64,000 nucleotides of DNA from Isoetes taiwanensis (Eukaryota; Streptophyta; Lycopodiopsida; Isoetales; Isoetaceae). Below are positions 47,884 through 59,135 of the stretch, in pieces. Position numbers and translations under genes: made by a program. The stretch is from positions 17,305,233 through 17,369,232 of the forward strand of contig JAJEKV010000031.1 in assembly GCA_021234155.1 (NCBI GenBank). Direction: 5' to 3'. Under the pieces are notes generated by a model. It made no database searches. It had not been told where the DNA came from and saw nothing but the letters and a program-made list of their open reading frames with translations. Positions within the stretch are counted from its first letter, which is position 1. The number at the start of each line of letters is the position of its first letter.

Positions 47884-49132
47884 TGTACTTCTGAATTTGT
47901 TGGTTGAAAATATTCTCAACTACGCCACTCCTACTGCATGTCTCTGCGGTGGATTTCTTTGTGAGTTAGAAATGGAGATTACGTGAAGCAATTCCTATTC
48001 TCGAGTTCTTCTTTGGGAGAAAGACATTCCTAGTTATTTTCTCGTTAATGCTATGCAATATCTTACTTCCTAACACCGGGTCTCGATGATTTCTATCTCG
48101 GTTTGCTTGCTACTACTCTAACCACTATTCTCACTTGTGCCTGTACAATGTATTCAATTCAACCACAAGCAAGAAAAAAGATAACAAAAAAAGAAAACAA
48201 TACAAAGATTAATGAGATTAATGAGAAAACAGAGAACAGTGGAGAACAGTACAGAGAACAGTGGAGAACAGTACAGAAAAATGAGATTAAAAAAGGGTAT
48301 GATATTACAAAAACATACCTGGAAGATTTCTTTGGATGAGGAGGAGGCTTCCGAAGTTCGCTTCCATGTGGGTATAGTCGTTGGCAAAGCGTGAATAAGG
48401 ATTTGTCTGGAATCGTAAATTGTATCATGGATTAATAAGAGCCTCTAACAACAGAATATAAGTAAAAATGCACTAAAGGACTTACAGAAAACTAAAAAGC
48501 AGCACTAAAAAGGGCCTCACTTTCTTCTCAGGCGGTAACGCCCGCTCGAACAATGAATCTGCGAGAACGGCATTGGAAGGCCCCGATCCGTCGACCTGCT
48601 CTTTGTCATAAGATGGCCTTGGAATCACTGTTCGATCGATCGCCTGACGGTAAAGCGCTGCCCTAAGGAAACAGTGGGAGGAAGAGTGATCCGAGAAAAC
48701 AGGGGGGGAGGAAGAATGGTCTGGGAGAGGAAGAGGGTGCAAGCATTCTGGCCGCACCCTCGAACCTAAAAAAGTGCAATAATAAAACCATTGTCACGCG
48801 TGTGGGCCATGCCCTCCATGACGTGGCAAGTGTGGATTCTTGACATGGCCACGGTTTCAGCCCTCAAGAGGCCACGCGGGCCATGACAAAATATGAAAGG
48901 GTAGGTTAAATGTTTATATATGTTATCTTATGTATTTAATAAGGTTTCAATGGTTGTATTTAATATGGTTTCAATGGTTGTATTTAATATGGTTTCAATG
49001 GTTACAATGTTTACATATGGTTTAGAATGAGTGTGGTTGTATGCTTTAATATGGTTATATGATTTTAGTTAATATGGTTGTATGATTTTAGTTACCGGTT
49101 GTATGATTTAATATGATTATATTTAAATATGT
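47884..49132. other. Spacer in B with simple repeats
   Basis: 48,215-48,290 is a GAGAACAGTG/GAGAACAGTAC tandem run. 48,940-49,010 holds a 23-base tandem repeat (TTTAATATGGTTTCAATGGT). ATGG-rich degenerate repeats continue to 49,190. No gene; probably promoter-side spacer of the transposase. Confidence 0.5.
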
Positions 49133-52100
49133 TTGTATGGTTTTATATGGTTCATATGGTCATATTTGTGGTGTTTGGGGCTATATGGTTTTAATGTGAG
49201 CTTTTTCATTCAGGGAGCATGTGAGATGAGTAAAATGGAGCCAGGGAATTCCAAAGGAGGCCATTGCCCTAGGCTCCAATGGAGGAAGATGGGTTGCCTT
49301 TTGTTGCACCCTTGCAACCAGACGGTATTTGCAGAGGGCATAATAACTGCAGTTGATCCATTTGATAGTGTGAACGATGAGAGGCTGGGAGATGAACATC
49401 TTGGAGTTGGCATTGTGAAGCTTCTTTATCGAAGTTGATACTATCATGTCGTGGAAGCTCTAGTGATTGCATTGTGTGCTCAGGGCTGCTGGAGTCCCAA
49501 GCTCAGTTGAGATGGCCAATTAGATTTATTACACACAAGAATGGTGATACTCTAGAATGCCCTACTGAACTACACACCCCAAGGCCCACCCAAGGCCATG
49601 TGGAAGATTTGGTGGTCGATGAGCATCCTTTGATCACAAGGAAGAGACGCTATGTCTTTCATAAAAGGCACCAAAAGGTGCCCAAGAGGCCTAGAAGTGA
49701 CAAATATTTAGAAAGGATGGAAAGTATGGCACCAACCAAAGAAAACCTGGAGGCAATTAGGGGACAAGAGTGTTGCAACCTAGATTGCACAAAGTGCATT
49801 ACAATGTGGATGACCTCGTGTGAGATAAGGTCCCAATACATTGGACAGACTTCAAAAAAGATAGGATTAATTTCATTTACTCCTTGTGTAGGAATTCCAG
49901 CTATGATGAAAAACACACGGGACGGCTGCTATATCAATTGAGGGGCATGAAGGTATGTATGAGAGCATTGAGATGGATTCTTGGGGTGAGCAAGTCTTCA
50001 TTTTGAATCTGATAATGGGAGCAGGTTAGAAAAAAAGGGCACACTTTGTTCCAACATGGTAATGCACTCACTTTGAAACCTAGAGCAAATACTCTAAAGG
50101 CCATTGCAGTCTTGAGAGCTTTGTGAGATACATGTCTCAATCTATGCCCCACAAGTCGAAGGTGAACGAAAGCACCGCAAAGCGAGTGGTGCAAAAGTGT
50201 TGCCACAACACTATATCCAAAAGGAGTGCCTTAAGGAGGTCAACTCCATCCTAGAAAACTCTTGGAGGTAGGCCTCTTTCTCAATCACATTTCAGCAAGT
50301 TATGGAGCACTCACTTCTGGACGTGAGTGTCCACAACACATGCCATTCTCAAAGTGCAACACTTGCATTCAACTCAAGGATACACTTGCATCAACTGCAA
50401 TAGAGAAAGAAAGAATGGCAATTAGGGAGCAATTTGCGTGATCACCAAAGGGACCAAATATCATGTAGGCGGTTGTATTGGCAAAGTGGAGAACATTTTC
50501 CGAGATGCGGCCCGGACAAATGTTTGTGTATAATTCATGATAAGATGGACCAACACAAGACTTTCTTGCCAAAGCTAGATCCTTTACCCAAGCGTTGTCC
50601 AAACGCTTTTCAGATGAAAGTAAGTTTGGCGGGTGTATTAACACATGGTCATGGAACTGGAATATATGGTCATTTTGTGCTTGATCTAAAAAAAGATGAT
50701 CCAAACTTCCATGTGAGCTCTATTTTCAAGTGCCTGAGAACACTAGAGAAAGGATCGATAGAAGGGAGGAGGTATTCCCCTTCAGCACCCATTTTTGAGG
50801 CTTTGATGGATGATCAACCGCTTTGTTACCAAAGGCAGATAAAAAAGCTCACATCCAAGGTGTCTAGTGAATCAAGGAGGACTTGGGATGATTTCCCCTT
50901 ACTTGAGAAATCACTGCCTGAGGAGCTATGTGTTCAGTTGGACAACTGTTGGAAAGAAAACAAGAATAGATGGATGTTTGGGGCAATGTCATACTTGACA
51001 GCAGTGGGAGTATTCAAAGTTGTGAAAGTGGGATTCATGATGGTTGGGCATACGCATGATGATATAGATGGATTCTTTGGAACTTTCTCCACCAAGCTCA
51101 AGAGAGAAAACGTGACCACTCTCCCTGAACTAATGGATGTGTTTGAGAGCTGCATTGACCCCAACCCAATGGCTTTCTTGATGGATGAGGTTTGCGATTG
51201 GAAATCATTTGTAGAAGGATACTTGCTAGATGGCAAGGACCAGCTTGATGAGGACACACAAAGCCACTTCAATTCAAGTTTTGGGTTAGGGATGGAATAC
51301 CAATCATGCAATATAAGTGGAGACCAGGTGACAAGTTGTGGATGCCTGTACAAGGTATCGAGTTGTGGCAAAGGGGTACCTGCTGGTGAAGTTCTCATTC
51401 CTAAAGGGCAGCCAAAACCACTACCTCCCTTCAAGGCAGTCAAAAGACTCTAGCCAACTGGTGGAGGGCATCAAGGATTACATAACGCTTGGGATGATGT
51501 TGAAATGGAAAGCACACCTCCACTCTTAAGAAAAATCAAATGGACTCCCTAATCAAGCATTTGGGAGAAAGTTGTGACATGCTTAGAAACCGAACGAGCC
51601 ATGTGGGAGGGAGCTAAGAGACAGGTTCTCGCCCAGAGTCAAGATGGGAGGGTTCTCAAGGTGCAAGCACGTCTAAGAATGCTCACTTGGGTCCCAACAA
51701 GGGTTCCAAGTGGTTTGTGGGAAGTAAGGCCTCAAAGCCGAAGTGGTTTGATCTTCCTGAGTGGGATCCCTTTGAGGACATCAAGGAAGGATGCTTTGTG
51801 CTAGTAAGGCGATGATGAGGACTGCCCAATATGGTTAGGGGTGGCACTCTCGATGTGACCACCACTATGCCCTGATGGAGAGGAGTTGCGGCCTGGATTC
51901 CAAATTCAATATTGGGAGCCCATTGGGAGGCACAAGAAGGGCAACTTGAAGGAGCAATACAGCGATTTCTTTGGGAGAAGAAGTGGAGGGCAAATTATGC
52001 TGACCCTCAAAGGAGGGAATTGGTGGAGTGTGTGGTATGGTCATATCCAAGTTCTCACATTGCAAAAGACAACACACACAAGATCCCAAGAAAGGAGATG

Positions 52101-52151
52101 GACAAGGCCATGAGCAACCTCCATGCTATATCATTGTATGAGGGTACATAA
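49133..52151 (+). pseudogene. DDE-like transposase of element B (DUF7869-like)
   Basis: Frames from 49,133 onward read as one long protein. 49,226-49,436 holds VFAEGIITAVDPFDSVN then LGDEHLGVGIVKLLY, like the small domain seen in plant Ptta/En/Spm proteins. 49,650-50,000 has DRINFIYSLCRNSSYDEKH. The long frame 50,434-51,453 has HDKMDQHKT, LDNCWKENKNRWMFGAM and VGHTHDDIDGFFG, an acidic-residue layout like DUF7869 proteins that I interpret as a DDE-type catalytic core. The C-terminal part (51,700-52,151) has WFDLPEWDPFEDIKEGCF and SSHIAKDNTHKIPR. Several stops and frameshifts interrupt it, so this copy is probably inactive. It ends about 200 bases before the right terminus. Confidence 0.65.
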
Positions 52152-52705
52152 TATTGAGAAGTTTGAAAACTTTCTCAACTAGTGGTTTGTAAAATTTATG
52201 AGGAAAACAAGTAACCCAATTCTATGTGTGTCATGTGTAATTCTATTCAAGCAATCAATTCAGAAATTTCTTTTATGGTGTGTGAGTCCCATTTTCAGTC
52301 CGAGTCCCAAAATTCAAGATTTGTCCCACTTTAATTAAATACGACTTTATTACTTGGCAGGTAGAAGGATGAGCAGGCTTACTTGGCATCCACATGGCGT
52401 ATTTTCATAGGGGATGCCTGCGCTTTTATTGCAACCATTTTAATGGCCCGTATTTTTCGGGAGTCGCTTCGCCGCCCAAAATAATGGTGACTTTGACCGC
52501 CTACTATCAGCGTCACCAACTCCCTTGTCAAATTTTGGCGCCAAACTTCTGTACTGTCACTCCGGCGCCTCTACGTGCATCCTCTCCGCCTTCACTCCTC
52601 ATCTGCAATCCATGTCTCCTGTAATTTCCGTGTTCTTGCCCCATTTACGAACTCCCAAGGTCAAGAAGTGGGAGGTTTTGTCTCAATAGGTTCAGGTGAG
52701 TATCT

Positions 52706-53540
52706 TTGCCATCAACGAAGGCGAGCATAGAGTTAAGCGACAACAAAGGCGATCACGCGTGGACACATTGGATAGGTAGGATAAAAGAGTTCAAGTTGAA
52801 TTCTAGCGGCCGGAAAGTGGAAAGTATAATAATACGACATGCATATACCCCTTCTGATATGGCCAAAGAGCTAATCTCCACCAAAAATAGCTTCCCAAAA
52901 TTGCCCGCAAATGGTAACCACCTTAATCGGATCACACGACGCGAAGCTAGCTGTCAGCTACTTAACTGCGTAGAGATAGTTTCGCGTCGTGTGATCTCCT
53001 TATCTTTTCATTTCTTTCGTTGACACGTGTTTACAAACAAATCTATTGTGCAGGTTTATGTTTATCAGACGTTGTGGATGTCATTCCGGCCGAAAGTATT
53101 AGTAGTGTACTTGTCGTGTATCACATAGACATCGGAATTGTCCTTTTCCAAGGTATGGATGCCGTGACCTTGCGGGGTATAGGCATCTGGTTTTACGGAC
53201 ATGATTATAACGTAAAGATTAGGAAACCGAGCTTGAGGCCGGTTGAATTGCCCCCTTTAAGTGAACTTTGTAAGCCACAGACTAATGAGAACAATGTAAT
53301 TGCAATGAAGAAATGCATGGCGACGAGGTGCAAGCGGGAATGTCACAAAACGGAGGCGTGAGGATGAGTTTCAAAATCTTCACACCGTTTGAGGTATTTG
53401 CTAACATATTCCAGATGGCGCAGGAAGTTCGAAAAGCTCCGAAGACATATACGTGCTTTCTCCCCCCTGCCGATTTTGTGGATGGCTTATTTTTGGTTCC
53501 GACCTGGGATGTTCGATTCCACGAATCATCCGTCAACTAA
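52706..53540 (+). pseudogene. BAH-domain protein gene in A1
   Basis: Exon 1 (to 52,913) reads HWIGRIKEF..ESIIIRHAYTPSDMAKEL, like the first half of a BAH domain (W.GRI.E, R..Y.P.D). An intron 52,914-53,053 (GTAACC..TGTGCAG) joins in phase to LCLSDVVDVIPAES, the typical second half (lfLSD..DviPaes). Then follow IWFYGHDYNVKIRKPSL and, after a frameshift near 53,340, MSFKIFTPFEVFANIF and ADFVDGLFLVPTWDVRF up to a stop at 53,540. BAH domains bind nucleosomes and histone tails. Hairpin 1 lies in the intron. No clear ATG. A decayed homolog is in A2. Confidence 0.6.
52930..52996. repeat. A-family hairpin 1
   Basis: Arms GATCACACGACGCGAA (52,930-52,945) and its exact reverse complement (52,981-52,996). 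Inside the predicted intron of the BAH gene. Confidence 0.9.
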
Positions 53541-54103
53541 CAGAGGTCAGCGTAGTTAAGTCCTCCTTTAAGTTCAGATACTTTCTTCCAAAACAATATT
53601 TATCGTTAATTGTCAACTAGAGCGAAGGAAACAGAAAAAGAGAGGTTTTTTTTTGGGAGCCGTTTGAGGACCATAAATGCACACTCCGTCGGTGGATATT
53701 CGAGTATGGAGAGGGAGGAAGTCATTTATCGATCACCATGGAAGCGAATGGCCATTATCGAGCTAAGAGTGCTAATGGAGACGGAAGAGATTTCGGCGAC
53801 TTCCATTATTTTATTGATGGCATTAGGGTTGGTTCAGGCAAGAGGGAAATGTAAAGTTTAGTGAGTTCGCGATCAACAAGAAATTGTCTATCGCCTAAGC
53901 GCTTTGAATCTCGGTTTTTATTTGTGTTTTTGTCCAGATGTTTTTAGGGTTCCGTATTTTGTCGATATTTTTTAGGGTTCCGTACAATTATTTAAAAACG
54001 TTACCATCATCTTTTACTTTAACTTCTGTTTTTACTATTTATCTCTTGCCGGTTGTCTATTTTTGTCGGTGTTCAGTAGTATAAAGCCATCCGCCGAGAA
54101 GCC
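53541..54103 (+). other. Spacer with short ORF
   Basis: A forward frame near 53,745-53,860 reads MEANGHYRAKSANGDGRDFG followed by DFHYFIDGIRVGSGK; no family recognised. TTTTTAGGGTTCCGTA is directly repeated near 53,940 and 53,970. Confidence 0.3.
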
Positions 54104-54957
54104 ATGGCAAGAACTAAGCAAGCTGCAAGGATCCGAGGTGGTGTAAGGCGGTGATTACATTAGTCCGCCTTCTTCATCGACTATGAAGTCTCGATAGAGA
54201 TTCTCCTCCTCGACCATGCCTAATGAAGACCCGAAAAGAAATCCGCGCATGACGGTGGCGGAGAACGAGGGAGGTGCACTCGGTTGAGGAGACGAAGGAT
54301 GAAAATGTGAGAGGCCGTGAGCAGAATATGACGCCGGATTAATTATTGGGCAGCCGCCCGCCTCTTCTTGCTCTTCCTGCTCCTCCTGCTCCTCCACGTG
54401 GAGGTGCAGGTGACCTTCAAATCAAAGGAGGAGGCCCAACGCCAGAAAGGGAAGGCGACCGGGGAATGTGAGGGAGACTACGGAAGAGTCGGTAGAGGAA
54501 AACACGCAAAATTTGGGGTGAGGAGGCGGCGGAAGAGTCGGGCCGAACAACGTGCTCCAAATCTTTGGGGTGGGTGAGGGTAGTGGCGAAGCGGAAGACG
54601 AAGTCGGCATTAAAAGCTTGAGAGATTAAGAAGTATCGAAGAGCACCGAGATGGTCATTCCGCGTCTCCCATTTGCCGGGCTCGAGAGAGATTCGCAAGA
54701 GTGTGGTCGCGATACATCATACCGATTCTGAGAATTCAAGCAAGCTGCCTTAAATACTCTTCAAATGGCTTCGGAAGCGGTTGGTGTTGGTGCGATTCGA
54801 GGACTTCGCGGCTTTGCAGCAATACATGCCAAGCGGGTGATTTATCATGCCCAAGGACATGCGCCTCGTCTTACGCATAAGGGATCCCGAGTACTATGGT
54901 CAAAATTTTATGGCTGAATACAACAAGAAGAAAGACCCCCCAGAAAAAAGGCCGTGA
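54104..54957 (+). pseudogene. Divergent histone H3-like gene in A1
   Basis: ATG at 54,104 gives MARTKQAARIRGG, very close to the start of the H3 tail (ARTKQ.AR..GG). The core at 54,600-54,957 reads, over shifting frames, ALKA-EIKKY, KSTEMVIPRLPFA, REIRKSVV, FKQAALNTLQMASEAV, RFEDFAA, AIHAKRV, IMPKDMRLVLRIRDPEYY, in the same order as canonical H3 (ALREI.KY.KSTELLI..LPF, AIHAKRVTIMPKDI.L..RI). Between tail and core lie about 450 bases coding in several frames, so a long variant tail or an intron is possible. Stops and single-base frameshifts are frequent. A divergent H3 (CenH3-like) is the best reading; the canonical form is excluded. Confidence 0.75.
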
Positions 54958-55091
54958 AGTGCCTTTGTGTTTTTTTCATATGTATAATATTTCTTAATGT
55001 AATGGCTTTATAAGCTTAATCTCTTAGTCCATTTCTTTCTTAGAAGCCTAGCTTCGCACTTTGTATTTTTTTTTTAAATGTTATACGTGAG

Positions 55092-55158
55092 GATCACACG
55101 ACGTGCAGCAAGCATTGTGCTTTTTTGTTGCACATAGTAGTCTTCGCGTCGTGTGATC
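55092..55158. repeat. A-family hairpin 2
   Basis: Left arm GATCACACGACGTGCA; right arm TTCGCGTCGTGTGATC; inner stem TGTGC/GCACA. Lies between the H3-like gene and the next gene. Confidence 0.85.
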
Positions 55159-55919
55159 AACCTAACCCTAACCCTAACCCTAAAATGTATGCGGACAAAT
55201 CTCCCCACAACGTACGTGGTCCCCTTTCATAATCGACAACGGCTACTTGAGTTCAAAAGCGGTAGCCTTCACGCTCCTAAACATCTTCTTGTTTTCGTCG
55301 TTTGCTTCGCCATGGATTGTTATGTGAAGTTCCTGGAATGGTATGCATCCGCCCCTCATGACAACGAGGAAGTTGCGCCGACTGCGATTTATCCGTTCTA
55401 TTGCAAGGAGTTGGACATCATGGCAAACGATGTAGAGCTTGGATGCTATCGCGAGGTTGCCTTAGCTTTCACCCGGACCGCTTGGTCTCGGCGACGTCCT
55501 TTGCGGATGTCACGGCTCGTGGATTCCAAAACCAGTTCTAGAGGAGGCGGCTTCCCATTTGCAAGCGAGGGAAGATGTTTTTTCAAGAATCTTTAGCGCC
55601 AGCGGGCTCCTCGGGCTGCGTCCTTGTACTTAAGAAGGTATCTTATTTCTCTTTGTCGTTTGCATTTGCTAGTTATTGCATTACGCTTCGGCCAAACCAG
55701 AAGATACAACTTGGAAACAATGAAATCTTTAAGCCAAGGGGGTCAGTTATGTGTGATGATGCCGACTATGGCGTAGAAATGGAGATAGATCTACAAGAAG
55801 AAGAGCAAGAATGTAGGAGTTTTAGCCCGGCCGACCGGCCTTGGGTGAACCCGGAGGAGGGAGATGATTCGAAGGTGATGAGGATGGGGATGAGGATGAA
55901 AAGAAGTTGTCCGACATAA
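55153..55919 (+). CDS. Hypothetical gene in A1, frame-shifted
   Basis: Begins after hairpin 2 and a short (CCCTAA)3-like run; ATG at 55,186 in one phase (MYADKSPHNV). The frame 55,153-55,596 has CYVKFLEWYASAPHDNEE and YPFYCKELDIMANDVELGCY; the frame 55,575-55,919 has RPNQKIQLGNNEIFKPRGS and an acidic run MEIDLQEEEQECRSF. They may be one protein with a frameshift or an intron (a GTATCT donor lies near 55,639). Family unknown. Confidence 0.35.
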
Positions 55920-55992
55920 CGCCAATTTTAGTGGAAGGCAAAAGAATACCTATTGCTAAGTGATATCTTGAGGAACCCGTCTTTGTTCTGTA

Positions 55993-56412
55993 ATGTGTGC
56001 TAGGGAAGACGAGCTTATCAGTACCTTGGCCGAATGGGTAAACTTAGGCCTAGATTTTGAAGAGGATTTGGACAAAGAGATGTTTGAAGTGTCTAATTAT
56101 ACCGGCAATGCTATAAAGCTTAAAGAAGCCTATGAGAGGCTGGAGTCTCGATTTGCTCAAGATGAGGCGAATCTACCAACGGAAGAAGAATTCCAGCGTC
56201 TCCGTGCAAAGCTGCCAATAGGATCTACAGGTTTGGCAGGCCCTTCAGTCAATCGCGGCAGCATAAGCCTCGTAGATGAGGATAAATGTGAAGAAGATAA
56301 GCTTGAGGGTTCTTATTTGTGGGAAGTAGATGATTTTTCTTGCCGACATGCACGCGGGGGACATGATTTTTCTATCTATCCTCTTGTTCCAATGTATGTT
56401 CTGTTTTATTAA
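55993..56412 (+). CDS. Hypothetical acidic coiled-coil protein in A1
   Basis: An open frame of 139 codons with ATG at 55,993. Helical and acidic: LGLDFEEDLDKEMFEV, IKLKEAYERLESRFAQDEA, EEEFQRLRAKL, then VDEDKCEEDKLEG. Heptad-like leucines suggest a coiled coil. It ends with TAA just before hairpin 3 (56,416). Family unknown. This is among the longest intact frames of A1, so it could be a real gene or its last exon. Confidence 0.45.
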   Translation: MCAREDELISTLAEWVNLGLDFEEDLDKEMFEVSNYTGNAIKLKEAYERLESRFAQDEANLPTEEEFQRLRAKLPIGSTGLAGPSVNRGSISLVDEDKCEEDKLEGSYLWEVDDFSCRHARGGHDFSIYPLVPMYVLFY

Positions 56413-56415
56413 AAT

Positions 56416-56481
56416 ATCACACGACGCGAAATGCCTTGCTTGCAATTAGGTAGCAATCAATGGATTTCGCGTCGTGTGATC
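56416..56481. repeat. A-family hairpin 3
   Basis: Perfect 15-bp outer arm, imperfect inner stem (TTGCTTGC / GCAATCAA). Nearly identical to hairpin 11 including the loop. Confidence 0.9.
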
Positions 56482-56642
56482 TCCATGCCGTTCTATTTTG
56501 CTTCAATGAGAAGTTCTATCTTTAGTTATGTATCAGTAAAATTACTTATGTATAGATTGTATCACCGAAATTATCAATAAAAACTATCACACGAGCTTTC
56601 TCTGGAAGAAAAGACGTTAGAAGAAGTAACGGTCCTTTTTCC

Positions 56643-56703
56643 TCACACGACGCGAGAAGTAACGGTCCATTTTCCTGACCCACGGCATCCTTCGCGTCGT
56701 GTG
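56643..56703. repeat. A-family hairpin 4
   Basis: Arms CACACGACGCGA and TTCGCGTCGTGTG. A partial left arm (ATCACACGA) with a related AGAAGTAACGGTCC segment lies 60 bases upstream. Confidence 0.75.
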
Positions 56704-57156
56704 CATGGAATAATTTAAGGGGCTAAACTTAGCTATTTGGCGATTTTTCAGCACATTTTCAAAAACAATTGGCTAAAGTAAATGGAAAAAATTGGGAAAA
56801 AAATAATAATTTTAGCTTATCTTTTTTCGGGACTGCACCAACCTTGGAGCTCTTTAGCCAAACGCTAGAAAGTAAGAGAGTGAAATTTTGTATTGTTTAG
56901 CTAAGCCATAGAAACTTTTAGAATGAATTTCAGGCTAGTTTAGCTAACATCATTGTAGTTTATATGAAATATATGATTAATAATTTAGTTTCTAGCATTA
57001 CGAATTAATTTGAGTCCTAGACTTTACTAGTTAGCATTATTTTAAAATGTTTTCACAAAGAAAATGACTAAAATAAGTGGAATATATTGAAAAAAAGTAT
57101 CGTAATTTGGCTTAATATTTTCTGTTGGTCACACCATAGAAATTTTTGGGATGATG
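56704..57156. repeat. AT-rich spacer repeat of A1, split by A2
   Basis: TTTAGC-AAACGCTAGAAAGTA, AATTTTGT, GTTTAGCTAA.CCA and TAGCTAA occur at 56,857-57,000 and again directly after A2 at 61,100-61,250. A tandem spacer repeat was present before A2 inserted. Confidence 0.6.
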
Positions 57157-57559
57157 CATTAGGGCGGATTTGGGGTCTCAAAATGGCCCATATCTTGGAT
57201 GCCAGAATTCCACGTCATGTTTCTCGCGACCAATGATGTTTGCGCATTTTTTTCCAAAGTCAGTATTAGTTGGCAAGTAGAAAGAGGAGCAGGCTTACTT
57301 GGCATCCACATGGCGAAATTTCATAGGACATGTTTGTGCATTCATTGCAACCACATTAATGGCCGCATTTTTTCGAAAAAAATCGCGGACCAAAATAATG
57401 GCTACTTTTTCCGCCTACTGTGCACATGCCCACATGCACCAACCACCTTCTCAAATTTTGGCACCAAGATTTCCATTGTTCACATTAGCGCCGCTACGTG
57501 CATCCTCTCCGCCTTCGCTCTTCATTTGGAATCCAAGTCTCCAATAGTGTCCGTGTTTT

Positions 57560-58455
57560 TCTTGGGTGAGCATAGAGTTAAGCAACAACGACGAGGCGAT
57601 GTCTTGCGGACAAGCAAACGATCGTTACATGCCATGTTTTTACTACCCAAATTTTCATTCGAAGTTTTCCTACTTTTCGGCTCTTCCCATTCATCGTATT
57701 GCTCCCCGCCATTCATTCTTACAATTCAACGACCGTCGATCGGCCCGATTGGAAGGATATCTATCCATAGGCTCGTGGGTGAGAATGCTATCCTTAATCT
57801 AAGGGTGACTATGGAGTTACATCACGGAGGCGACATTCATGCATAATGAATAGGTAGAACTATAGGGTTCAAAATAAATGCTATGGATAGTATATTGCAA
57901 AAAAAAAAGGGGAAGGGAGGGGGGAAGGGATTTGAAGAGGAGGATATTTGCAAATTTGCACCCTCAATAATACATGGATCACACCATGCGAAAATGCATA
58001 TGCACTTTGTAAATGTGTAGTGAGATTTCGGCGTCATGTGATCCTTGCTTCTTTTTCTTCCCTCTTCTTGATTTATATTCACTCTTTGAATCAAATATTT
58101 TTCTTTGGGCTATATTTATCAGATGTCGAGGATTTGAGACTAGGGAAAAGCATTACTAGCATCGTTGTTGTCTAACATATGGACATAAGAGACATGCTTT
58201 TCCAAGATATACATTCAGGGCAATGGGCATCTAGTTTTACGTTGTAAAGTTGTGGGAGCCGAGCTTGAAAGTCGTCCCATGACCTCTTTTAAGCGAATTG
58301 TGCAAGCCTTATGAGAATGGTGTCCTTGCAATGAAGAAATGTTTGATAAGACGTGCATCCAGGGTTGTTGAAAAAATGAGTTACAAAATATTTGCTCCAT
58401 TAGAGGTGTTTACTAATGCCACGACACAAAAGCTCCAAAGATATATTGTATAAAA
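57560..58455 (+). pseudogene. Decayed BAH-type gene in A2
   Basis: Parallel to the A1 gene at 52,706-53,540: GAGCATAGAGTTAAGC start region, hairpin 5 at the place of hairpin 1, then LSDVEDLRLGKSI for LSDVVDVIPAES, then MKKCLIRR and MSYKIFAPLEVF for MKKCMATR and MSFKIFTPFEVF. Many stops. Function lost. Confidence 0.65.
57977..58043. repeat. A-family hairpin 5 (A2)
   Basis: Arms GATCACACCATGCGAA and TTCGGCGTCATGTGATC; same gene position as hairpin 1. Confidence 0.8.
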
Positions 58456-58739
58456 TGTCACTTTCATGAGCCTTTGGATCAGTTAACTCAAAATATCACA
58501 TATGGAAACATTGTTAGGTTTGATAAAATAACATAAAAATCGTATTTAATAAAGCTTTGGTTGTTGGTAAAGTGTTGGCTTATTGATTAAGTGTTTGTAT
58601 TTTGCTTTGGGACCCTCTTTGAAAAAGTTTAGTTCATAAAACATAATATAACTTGGAATGATACATATTTTATATGCAAATGGGAGACTATTGATGAGGG
58701 ACTTGGTGTTATTATCTATTGACAACAAACAAGAAAGTG

Positions 58740-58805
58740 GATCACACCATGCGAATTTAGTATATTCCAACCTTTTAGCTTATACAAAATTCGCTTGGTG
58801 TGATC
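58740..58805. repeat. A-family hairpin 6 (A2)
   Basis: Arms GATCACACCATGCGAA and TTCGCTTGGTGTGATC, one mismatch; the inner stem pairs about 11 of 15 positions. Confidence 0.85.
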
Positions 58806-59135
58806 TTTTTGGAAAAAGATGACTTTTTATAGTAAAATTACTTTGATTATCTTTTAACAAAAGAAATATATATGTGTCTTATTTGAAGTTGTGTGAATAT
58901 GTGACGTGCTCATTCATTGATAAAGTGTTTGCTTTTTGAAAAAGGCTAATAACTTTATGTACTACTAGAGTTGGTAAAGTATTTTAGATGCAAATAGGAT
59001 GCTTGATGTGATCCTTCTTAAAAAAAGATATGCTCTTTGAAAAGGACTAATAACTTTATGCACTTAGGGTGGTAAAGCATTAAATGAGAAGGGGTACTTG
59101 TGTTTAATTTTAATTTGACAACAAATAAGAAAGTG

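Larger units (their letters stand above)
40036..52347. mobile_element. Element B, 12.3-kb DNA transposon inserted in A1
   Basis: Both ends carry a 25-bp inverted repeat starting AAGTCGTATTTAATTAAAGT, flanked by TATT at 40,032-40,035 and 52,348-52,351. The flanks join to GTCAGTATTACTTGGCAG, which matches the uninterrupted A2 sequence GTCAGTATTAGTTGGCAAG at about 57,261. Subterminal GGGACTC motifs occur at both ends. The right quarter encodes a DDE-like transposase (49.1-52.15 kb); the left part holds reverse-strand gene remnants and many palindromes. A 4-bp duplication with these ends does not match a superfamily I can name with confidence. Confidence 0.85.

Noticed and set aside
40036-48900. 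Organelle DNA insertion, because short palindromes are typical there
   Set aside because: No mitochondrial or plastid gene is recognisable, and the region is bounded by transposon ends with a target duplication.
55160-55185. Interstitial telomere array
   Set aside because: Only about three and a half CCCTAA units, 6-base rather than the usual plant 7-base type; too short to call.
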